Assembly (NCBI GenBank): GCA_003154775.1
Contig: PMES01000148.1
Span: 1 to 64,000 of the forward strand
Source: Acidobacteriota bacterium
GTDB taxonomy: Bacteria; Acidobacteriota; Terriglobia; Acidiferrales; UBA7541
Length of the DNA: 64,000 nucleotides
Reading direction: 5' to 3'
Below the pieces are notes generated by a model. It was not told where the DNA came from. It saw only the letters and a list, made by a program, of their open reading frames with translations, and made no database searches. The position numbers were made by a program, and so were the translations under genes. Shown piece after piece: positions 23,954 to 30,625 of the stretch (position 1 is its first letter; every line of letters begins with the position of its first letter).

Positions 23954-24496
23954 TCAGCGGGGGGGTGGGAAGAGGTCGGGATTCGAAGATTTTGCGGAAG
24001 AGCGGTCGGCGACGACATTCAGGGTAAGTTCGACGTCTCTGGTTACCGGCGGCAGGCAAATTTCAGTGCTGCAGGCCTGATAGCGGAGTTTCATGGCGAG
24101 ATGCTGAGGGCCAAGCGGCGCGTCCGGCAGGACGGCGAGCGGCAAGCGCAGAATCACCGTGTCCGTGTACACATTCAGCTTTTTGTCCTTTGAGAAGACG
24201 AAGGTCTGCAGGGTTCCCTTGGGATAAATCACGTTGTCGAGTTTGAAGCCGGCGGGAACATCCGCGCGCAGATCGGTGGGGATCAGATAATCGAAGGTGA
24301 CTTCGCGGGCGTTGACGTGAAAGCCGGGGCGAATCTTGAGGACGACGGCGACCTGGAAGGCCATGCCGCGCGCGACGGGCTCGTAGGAGGCGAAAGCGGT
24401 GGGAGCGACGACGTCCTTGGCGGAGGGCGTCTGCGAAATCGCCGCGAGCGGGAAAAGGAAAAGAGCAACGAAGAGAGCAGTAAGGAAATGTTTCAC
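23954..24496 (-). CDS. secreted DsbD alpha-domain-like protein
   Basis: A 180-residue protein with a signal peptide (HFLTALFVALFLFPLAAISQ) and an Ig-like domain matching the periplasmic N-terminal domain of DsbD. The redox pair is C142 and C147 in RYQACSTEICLPP. In DsbD this domain receives electrons from the membrane domain and reduces client proteins. The GTG start overlaps the cyaY-like stop by 4 bp (GTGA), a sign of translational coupling, and AGGTGA lies upstream. Its usual partner domains are encoded separately by tlpA- and ccdA-like genes just upstream, so the three likely work as one reductant relay. This is inference from family roles. Confidence 0.78.
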   Translation of the reverse strand: MKHFLTALFVALFLFPLAAISQTPSAKDVVAPTAFASYEPVARGMAFQVAVVLKIRPGFHVNAREVTFDYLIPTDLRADVPAGFKLDNVIYPKGTLQTFVFSKDKKLNVYTDTVILRLPLAVLPDAPLGPQHLAMKLRYQACSTEICLPPVTRDVELTLNVVADRSSAKSSNPDLFPPPR

Positions 24497-24825
24497 ACGG
24501 TCACCTGAGTTCCCAGTTGTTGCGAGATCACGCGGCTCATGACGCCGTAGAGATCTTCGCCGGTTTTTTCGAGGATGAAGGCGCTGCGGGGCTCGGACCA
24601 GGCGAGTTTGAAACTCGTGGAGAGAGCGGAAACCCAGATTTCGCGAATGGGTGAGTTGGGCGAGATCACGAATCTGGCGGGTTCGGGCTCCTCAAAGATG
24701 ACCTCGAGCTTGCCGCTTTCGCCTTCAACGTCGAACTCGTGTTCATCGCCAAGGTTCAGCAGGCGCTTCTTCAAATCCTCGAAGAGGGCGTCAGCTTTTT
24801 TCTGGAAGTCGTGTTCAGCAAGCAT
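24493..24825 (-). CDS. cyaY: frataxin (CyaY) family protein
   Basis: A 110-residue protein with the frataxin layout: an N-terminal acidic helix (DFQKKADALFEDLKKRLLNLGDE), the strand EFDVEGESGKLEVIFEEP, a conserved PIREIWVSALSTSFKLAWSE core with the family Trp, and a closing helix DLYGVMSRVISQQLG. CyaY binds iron and modulates Fe-S cluster assembly with IscS/IscU. It lies between thioredoxin-like and DsbD-alpha-like genes, 11 nt after the tlpA-like stop and overlapping the next gene by 4 bp. That placement in a thiol-redox operon is unusual. No isc or suf genes are in the window. Confidence 0.77.
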   Translation of the reverse strand: MLAEHDFQKKADALFEDLKKRLLNLGDEHEFDVEGESGKLEVIFEEPEPARFVISPNSPIREIWVSALSTSFKLAWSEPRSAFILEKTGEDLYGVMSRVISQQLGTQVTV

Positions 24826-24836
24826 AGTAGATTCGG

Positions 24837-25406
24837 TTAGAGCTGCGCTTCGATGGCTTTGAGCAGTTCGTCGCTGCTCTTGAGGCCCTGGAATTTGGTG
24901 ACGACCTTGCCGTCGCGGGAAATCAGGAAGCTGGTGGGGTAGCCGAGGATGCCGCCAAACTTGTCCGCGGCTTCGTCGGTGCCAAGCAGGATGGGATAGC
25001 CCATAGGAAGTTGCTGGCCGTTGACGTCGAAGCGCTCCTTGGCAATGAAGGGAGCGACGACGCTTTTGCCTTCCTCGTCCATGGCCACGCCGACGACGGT
25101 GAAACCGCGCGCAGCGTATTTGGCTTGCATATCAATGAGCCAGGGAATTTCCACGAGGCAGGGATCGCACCAAGTGGCCCAGAAATTCAGGAAGACGACT
25201 TTACCCTTGTAATCGGCGAGGGAGACATCCTTGCCGTCGAGGTCCTTGAGCTTCAAGTCTGGCTCGGGCTTTCCTGCAACGCTGGAAGCGGGATTCGAAG
25301 CGGGATTTGCTGCCGGTTGTCCCTTGAGGCGTGTGGCCTTATCGGCATACCAGGTGAGGAGGATGAGGACTGCGACGGTACCGACGATGATCAAAATCTT
25401 TTTCAT
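24837..25406 (-). CDS. membrane-anchored TlpA/ResA-like thioredoxin
   Basis: A 189-residue protein from the ATG at 25406 (MKKILIIVGTVAVLILLTWY, an N-terminal anchor). The thioredoxin-like domain has the redox motif WC80-D-P-C83 in FLNFWATWCDPCLVEIP and the later cis-proline region GYPTSFLISRDGK. TlpA/ResA proteins reduce apocytochrome or copper-binding thiols on the outside of the membrane. Here it is placed directly after a CcdA-type transporter, the usual source of electrons for such proteins, with a DsbD-alpha-like gene two positions downstream. Substrate not determined. Confidence 0.9.
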   Translation of the reverse strand: MKKILIIVGTVAVLILLTWYADKATRLKGQPAANPASNPASSVAGKPEPDLKLKDLDGKDVSLADYKGKVVFLNFWATWCDPCLVEIPWLIDMQAKYAARGFTVVGVAMDEEGKSVVAPFIAKERFDVNGQQLPMGYPILLGTDEAADKFGGILGYPTSFLISRDGKVVTKFQGLKSSDELLKAIEAQL

Positions 25407-25432
25407 AACAATTCCATCCACCTACAAGAATC

Positions 25433-26299
25433 TTACATCGAGAAGCGATTCAAGAATGTGAGTTTTCCCGAGAGCCAAGTCAGCTTGTTGAAGAAGATTA
25501 GGAAGCCGATGAACAGCAGCAGGGCTCCGCTTAGTAACTCCACAACGTGAAGATGTTTGCAGAAATTCTTGTAGAAACGCATGAACTGGCTGAAAAGGAG
25601 CGCGGTCAGCAAAAAGGGCACGGCGAGTCCCGCGGAATAGACGGCCAGAAGAAGGATGCCACGGGCGACGGTGTTGCTGGCCGCGGCCAGCACGAGCACC
25701 GCGGAAAGGATCGGGCCGATGCAGGGCGTCCAGCCGAAAGCAAAGGCGAAGCCAAGAAGGAAGCCGCTGAGGATGCCGGGCTTTGTATCGGTGTTGCGAA
25801 GGCGCACGTCCTGATTCAACCAGCGAGCCAGAAGAGGCCCAAAGAAACCGATGATGGAGAGCGAGAAGAAATGGACGGCGCCAAGGCCGAGGAAAAGCGG
25901 CCCGCCGTGAAGAAGTGTGGCCACGCCCAAGGCCACCAGAATGGCCCCTAGGACGATGCCGGCGCGCACGTTCATCTTGATGAGGCCGCCCAGAAGATGG
26001 AGACCGAAGAGCAGAATCAGCGCCCCGGCGATTGGTGTCAGTAAATTTTTGTGCTGCTGCAGGAAACCGCCCACGGCGCTGGCGGAAGCGCCGAAGCCGA
26101 TAAACACCACGGAAAAGCCGACGACGAAAGAGAGCGCGGAAGAGAAAAGCCCGCCTTTGGGCTGCTCGCCCTGGCGGAGTTGTTCCACGCCGATTCCGGA
26201 AAGCATGGAGATGTAGCCGGGAACGAGCGGGAGGACGCAGGGAGAGAGGAAAGAGATCAATCCTGCGATAAAAGCGCCGGCTAAAGAGACATCGGTCAT
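25433..26299 (-). CDS. ccdA: CcdA/DsbD-beta type transmembrane thiol-electron transporter
   Basis: A 288-residue integral membrane protein from the ATG at 26299 (MTDVSLAGAF); an ATG at 26335 is also in frame. The two transmembrane redox cysteines are visible in LSPCVLPLVPGYISML (C21) and FGWTPCIGPILS, both characteristic of CcdA and the DsbD membrane domain, and about seven to eight helices can be drawn. It moves reducing equivalents from cytoplasmic thioredoxin to periplasmic acceptors. It is the first gene of the run ccdA-tlpA-cyaY-dsbD-alpha-asmA, with a 26-bp gap to the TlpA-like gene. Confidence 0.91.
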   Translation of the reverse strand: MTDVSLAGAFIAGLISFLSPCVLPLVPGYISMLSGIGVEQLRQGEQPKGGLFSSALSFVVGFSVVFIGFGASASAVGGFLQQHKNLLTPIAGALILLFGLHLLGGLIKMNVRAGIVLGAILVALGVATLLHGGPLFLGLGAVHFFSLSIIGFFGPLLARWLNQDVRLRNTDTKPGILSGFLLGFAFAFGWTPCIGPILSAVLVLAAASNTVARGILLLAVYSAGLAVPFLLTALLFSQFMRFYKNFCKHLHVVELLSGALLLFIGFLIFFNKLTWLSGKLTFLNRFSM

Positions 26300-26624
26300 T
26301 TCGTAAAGGTCCTCACAACCTGCTGCATTGAGCATGCCGAAATATGGAGCGGCGTTCGCTTGCGCATGATCGGGAAATTCCTGCGACCCAGCAAACTATT
26401 CTCGCACAAAACTACGCAGTGGGTGGTGCTCCGGAGGAACGCCGACCGGAAATGAATTCGTGTTTCCCAGGCCCGCGTAGACGGGAGCTATTCCCGCGCA
26501 AGTGGATTAGACGCGGAGAATCGCGGGAGAGGCACAAGGCAAGGAAAGAAAGACAGGTGGCGGGAAAGGCTGGCAGCGAAGAGGATTCAGGAGTTTTGCT
26601 CGGCCTGCAAGGTGCTGAACGGGA
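26300..26624. other. divergent region between ccdA and the lipid operon
   Basis: 325 bp with presumably both promoters. A 29-codon reading frame from 26367 was seen but resembles nothing. No clear repeats or RNA elements were noticed. Confidence 0.4.
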
Positions 26625-27370
26625 ATGAGTTGTTTGCGCGGGAGATGGCAAGGGCCTTGCATTGCGGATGGCGTGCGGAGCATCGGGCGAGTGCCAATGG
26701 TTTGGACACCGAACAAAGTGACGCTGTTGCGCGTCTAGTGGGATTTGCGGCGGTGAGTCTGTTTGGCCACGGCGCGTGGATGAATTTGCTGGCGGTGGTG
26801 CTGACGGTGACGTCCATCGCGCTGGATGCGCTGGACGGACACCTGGTGCGAACGCGGAAGATGGCCACGCCGGTGGGCGCGCAGATTGACATTCTGGGGG
26901 ACCGCGTCATCGAGAACATGTACTTCACGTACTTTGCGGTGGTGGGAATGGTGTCGTTGTGGCTGCCGATGTTGTTCTTTGCGCGCGGAGCGGTGACGGA
27001 TTTTCTGCGCGGGCTGGCGATGAGGGCGGGGCATTCGGGGTGGGGCGCGAACGCGATGCTGCAAACGTGGTGGGGGCGCGCGCTGGTGGGGTCGCGATGG
27101 AGCCGCGGAGTGTATGCGGCGCTGAAGTGCGCGTGCTTCTGCTACCTGGGATTGGAGTTGGCGTTAACGCGAGGCCCGGTGCTGCTGGTGGGGCCGATGA
27201 CGGTGGACGCGCACGCGGCGATTCGCGTGGGGGCGCATGTGCTGGCGTGGCTGACAGGAGGATTTTGCGTTGTGCGCGGGCTGCCGGTGCTGCTGGCGGG
27301 CTGGAAGTTTTTTGCGGGGAGCCTGGCCGGCGGGAACTCGGGAAGAGTCACGCGAGGAAACGCGGCATGA
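26625..27370 (+). CDS. CDP-alcohol phosphatidyltransferase, frameshifted near its start
   Basis: An integral membrane enzyme that would transfer a phosphatidyl group from CDP-diacylglycerol to an alcohol (glycerol-3-P, inositol-P or similar). The signature D-x2-D-G-x2-V-R-x8-G-x3-D-x3-D is present as DALDGHLVRTRK...GAQIDILGD (the usual Ala before Arg is Val). The family-typical start MVWTPNKVTLLRV is encoded in a different frame (from 26625, 26691 or 26697) and hits TAG at 26736. The hydrophobic continuation LVGFAAVSLFG is in the -1 frame from 26735. The gene is therefore interrupted by an indel or a read error. Its stop overlaps the next ATG (ATGA). Confidence 0.7.
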
Positions 27371-28119
27371 GCGAAGAAGGCGCGGGGACGCAAGGGATTG
27401 CGGCGTTTTTCGACGTGGACGGCACGCTGATCCCGGAGCCGTCGCTGGAGCGGCGATTCTTCCGCGCGGTGCGGCAGAGCGGCGCGATTCCGGTCGGAAA
27501 TTACTTTCTCTGGGCTCAAGAGGCATTGCGATTGCTGCCCAGGGGAATTGCGGCGACGCTGCACGGCAACAAACGGCACTGGAGCGGGGTGCGGTGCGAT
27601 CAGGTATTGCAACAGATGGAGGCAATTATCTTTTTCGAGGAAGGGATGGAGCGAACGGCGTGGCATGCGCGGCAAGGGCACAGGATCGTGCTGGTCAGCG
27701 GAATGCCGGAGGCGCTGGCGCGGATGGTGGCGCAGGCCGTGGAGTGCGAATTGGAATTCCGAAAGATCGGCAGCCAGGTGCTTGTGTGTGCCACGCGGAT
27801 GGAAGTACGAGACGGAAGGTGGACGGGGCGCTTGCTGGGAGAAGCGATGTATGGCGAAGAAAAGTTTCGCGCGGTAAAGAGCATCGCGCAGGAACAGCGG
27901 ATTGACTTGCGAGGTTCGCACGCGTACGGCAACACACTGCTCGACCGGGCGATGCTTGCGGCGGTGGGACACGTGCATGTGGTGAATCCGGGCAGGGACC
28001 TGGCGGCGGTGGCGAATCAGTGCGACTGGGAGATTTGGCACTGGGTTGTGGAGAAGTCGATGGGGCAGAGCCTGCCTTTGGACGAAACAGTTATGCGAGG
28101 CGGGGAGAGCCGGGCATGA
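27367..28119 (+). CDS. HAD superfamily (IB-type) phosphatase
   Basis: A 250-residue HAD hydrolase with motif I FFDVDGTLI (nucleophile D16, acid/base D18), motif II VLVSGMPEAL, and a C-terminal motif region HAYGNTLLDRAMLAAVGHVHVVNP, where the usual GDSxxD acidic pair is altered to GNTLLD. HAD-IB members include phosphoserine phosphatase and the phosphatidylglycerophosphate phosphatase PgpC. The ATG overlaps the stop of the CDP-alcohol transferase gene by 4 bp, and its own stop overlaps the next ATG, so it is translated with membrane-lipid enzymes. A role in removing the phosphate of a phosphatidyl-alcohol phosphate is the best inference. Confidence 0.8.
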   Translation: MSEEGAGTQGIAAFFDVDGTLIPEPSLERRFFRAVRQSGAIPVGNYFLWAQEALRLLPRGIAATLHGNKRHWSGVRCDQVLQQMEAIIFFEEGMERTAWHARQGHRIVLVSGMPEALARMVAQAVECELEFRKIGSQVLVCATRMEVRDGRWTGRLLGEAMYGEEKFRAVKSIAQEQRIDLRGSHAYGNTLLDRAMLAAVGHVHVVNPGRDLAAVANQCDWEIWHWVVEKSMGQSLPLDETVMRGGESRA

Positions 28120-29201
28120 GCATGAAAAAGGTGCGGAGAGTGGAATCGGCGGCAATCGCTGCGGCCTGGCAGGGGCCGGGCCGCGCGAGCGAGGGCGATG
28201 CCTTCCTGAGAGATGCGGAGCCCGTTGTCGGCAAAGCGCTGAAGCGGATTCACGCGGAAGCTGCTGAGGCGTGGGCGGGGAGTGGCGCCTATGAGCGTGT
28301 GGCGCTGAGCTACCTGGGCATTTCGAGCGCGCTGATTGCCTACTTTGCGAAGAACCTGCAGCACCCAGTTCTGTTGCTGGGCGTGCAAACCGGAGCGGCG
28401 CTGGTGCTGATGCTGCTGTGCTGGGTGGGAACGAGAGCCGCGGCGAAGGAGGCGCGGTTCGGCGTGTCGTTTGGCACGCAATGGTGGCATTTCTGGCGGC
28501 ACTGGTATCCGCACCTGTTTTTCCTGTTTTGTTTCGAGGAACTGGCGCACCTGATGACGCTGTTCTCACCCGAATGGCAAGACGCCAAATTACTGGCGTT
28601 CGATCACTGGTTGACGGGCGTCCAACCGACCATCTGGCTGGAACAGTTCGCCACGCCGCTGCGGAACGACGGCATGCAGTTCTTTTATCTGACGTACTTC
28701 ACCTATCTGCTGATTCTTGGTGGCATTTTGTATTACCGGCGGGAGTGGCAAGCGTACTGGTCGGTGATGACCTACTCGATGGTGGGGTACATGTGCGGAT
28801 ATCTGATCGCGATGTTTTTCCCGATTGAGAGCCCGTGGTTTGCCCTGGCGGGATCGTGGAAGGCGCCGCTGGCTGGCGGGCCGTTCACGGCGACGATTAA
28901 TTTCATCGAGCACTTCGGAAGGGTGAGGGGCGCGGCGTTTCCTTCGGAGCACGTCGCGGGAGCAACGGCGGCAGTGTGGGGCGCGTGGAAGTTTCGACGG
29001 TGGTTGTTCTGGGTGATGCTGCCGTGTTTCTTCCTCATGTGCGTTTCGACGATCTGGGGACGGTACCACTATGTTGCGGACATTTTTGGCGGAATGACGA
29101 CGGGGACGCTGGGGTACGTGATGGGCGATCGGATCATGAAGTGGAAGGGCGCGGTGGCGACGCTGCCGCGGAATGCGAAAGGACAAATGTGGCGCAGTTA
29201 A
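28116..29201 (+). CDS. PAP2/Aur1-like multi-pass membrane enzyme
   Basis: A 361-residue protein with six or more membrane helices. The catalytic pattern of the PAP2 superfamily is seen as FPSEHVAG (residues 275-282, with H279) and STIWGRYHYVADIFGG (311-326, with H318 and D322). The PSEHVAG spelling and the length resemble the PAP2_3/Aur1 inositolphosphotransferase branch more than PgpB. The ~55-residue cytoplasmic N-terminus is not recognised. The start overlaps the HAD phosphatase stop by 4 bp, so the three lipid genes form one coupled unit. The activity is either lipid phosphate hydrolysis or head-group transfer to another lipid; the sequence does not decide. Confidence 0.78.
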   Translation: MSMKKVRRVESAAIAAAWQGPGRASEGDAFLRDAEPVVGKALKRIHAEAAEAWAGSGAYERVALSYLGISSALIAYFAKNLQHPVLLLGVQTGAALVLMLLCWVGTRAAAKEARFGVSFGTQWWHFWRHWYPHLFFLFCFEELAHLMTLFSPEWQDAKLLAFDHWLTGVQPTIWLEQFATPLRNDGMQFFYLTYFTYLLILGGILYYRREWQAYWSVMTYSMVGYMCGYLIAMFFPIESPWFALAGSWKAPLAGGPFTATINFIEHFGRVRGAAFPSEHVAGATAAVWGAWKFRRWLFWVMLPCFFLMCVSTIWGRYHYVADIFGGMTTGTLGYVMGDRIMKWKGAVATLPRNAKGQMWRS

Positions 29202-30625
29202 TCGAGAACGGGGCGGGCGTCCAAGGGAGAGGCTTGCTCGAAGTCGCGGGCAAGTTCGAGGAGTAGCGGTTCATCGGTGACTGCGGCGATGAATTGCAGG
29301 CCGATAGGCAGGCCGTGTTCGCTGAGGCCGCAGGGAACGGAAATGGCGGGGACACCGGCGAGATTTGCCGGGCGGTTCAGGCGCAACAGAAGAGCACGCG
29401 TGGGGTGAAGGGTTGCGCTAATGGAGGTGGATTCTTCGCCGATGGGCGGGGCGGCGATGGGGGTGGTGGGGACAACGAGGGCGTCAATGTCCGCATCTTC
29501 CAGAGCAAGATGAAGCGCAGAGATGAATTTTTCGCGCGTTTGTAAGGCTTTCAGGTAAGAAACGGCAGAAACCTTCGTGCCCAGCTCGAGGCGCGAGCGC
29601 ACGTCTTCGCCGTAGTCCGCGGAGCGATCCGGGAACCAGCCGGCTTGTTGATGATAGAGGGTGGCTTCGGCCCAGGTGATTTGATTGCCGGCTTCCTCGG
29701 TTTCCGGCAAAAGCGGCAGAGAGAGTTTCTTTATCGAAGCACCGCCCTTTTTGAGAATGCTGATGGCGCGATCGAACGCGCGCTGGACATCCGGACTCAC
29801 GACATCGAAAAAGAATTCTTTGGGAATGCCCAATTTCGCGCGGCGCGCGCGGGGAGACGGGAATTTCCCGGGGAGAAGAGTTCGTTCATTCGCACCACGG
29901 GTGAGAATCGGCTCGAGAAGAAGCGCGGCATCTTCGACCGAACGGGCGAGCGGGCCGACAAAATCGAGGGTGGGAGAAAGAGGGATGACGTCTTCTGTGC
30001 TGACGCGGCCCAAGCCCGGCTTTAAGCCCACAACGCCGCAGAGGGAAGCAGGGATGCGGATGGAGCCGCCGGTATCCGTGCCAATGCTGCCAAAGCAGAG
30101 GCCGGCGGCAAGCGCGGCTGCGGAGCCACCACTGGAGCCGCCTGCGATGCGAGTTTCATCCCAAGGATTTCGCACCGGGCCGTAATGCGGATTGTTACTG
30201 GTGGTGCCGTAGGCGAATTCATGCATGTTTGTTTTGCCGAGGATGATGGCGCCAGCCTTTTTGAGGGCGGTGACAACCGGGGCGTCGCGCAAGGGAACGA
30301 AGTCGTGCAGAATCTTGGAGCCCGCGGTGGTGCGAATGCCGGCGGAGTAAATGTTGTCTTTCAGAGAGATGGGGATGCCGTGGAGAGGGCTGAGGTGCCG
30401 GGCACTCTTGCCGCGGCGTTTGCCAGGAAGCGCCGATTCCGCACGAACGGCCTGCTCCAGGGTCTGCTCCTCGCAAACGGTCAGGTAGGCGTTGAGGCGG
30501 GGATTCAGCCTGGCGATGCGATCAAGCAGGAAGCGCGTGAGTTCGACGGGAGAGAGCTTGCCACGGCGGTAGAGGCTGGCAATTTCAGCGATCGAGGCGA
30601 AGGCGAGCTGGACATCCGACGGCAT
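29198..30625 (-). CDS. amidase signature family enzyme (GatA-like)
   Basis: 475 residues with the Ser-cisSer-Lys triad of the amidase signature family: K89 in SLKDNIYSAG, S164 in AGGSSGGSAAALAAG and S188 in GTDTGGSIR. The spacing K-75-S-24-S equals that of GatA of the tRNA amidotransferase. No gatB or gatC lies nearby, and the sequence diverges from GatA in the C-terminal third, so it may be a free amidase. Its ATG shares one base with the lptD stop (TGATG), implying reinitiation coupling. It ends 4 bp inside the tail of the convergent PAP2-like gene. Confidence 0.9.
   Translation of the reverse strand: MPSDVQLAFASIAEIASLYRRGKLSPVELTRFLLDRIARLNPRLNAYLTVCEEQTLEQAVRAESALPGKRRGKSARHLSPLHGIPISLKDNIYSAGIRTTAGSKILHDFVPLRDAPVVTALKKAGAIILGKTNMHEFAYGTTSNNPHYGPVRNPWDETRIAGGSSGGSAAALAAGLCFGSIGTDTGGSIRIPASLCGVVGLKPGLGRVSTEDVIPLSPTLDFVGPLARSVEDAALLLEPILTRGANERTLLPGKFPSPRARRAKLGIPKEFFFDVVSPDVQRAFDRAISILKKGGASIKKLSLPLLPETEEAGNQITWAEATLYHQQAGWFPDRSADYGEDVRSRLELGTKVSAVSYLKALQTREKFISALHLALEDADIDALVVPTTPIAAPPIGEESTSISATLHPTRALLLRLNRPANLAGVPAISVPCGLSEHGLPIGLQFIAAVTDEPLLLELARDFEQASPLDARPVLD

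Noticed and set aside
26367-26456. 29-codon frame in the ccdA-lipid operon gap
   Set aside because: Too short and featureless to support as a gene.
26691-26745. Programmed -1 frameshift in the CDP-alcohol transferase gene
   Set aside because: No X-XXY-YYZ slippery site or downstream stimulatory structure visible; an indel or read error is simpler. Kept only as a frameshift.
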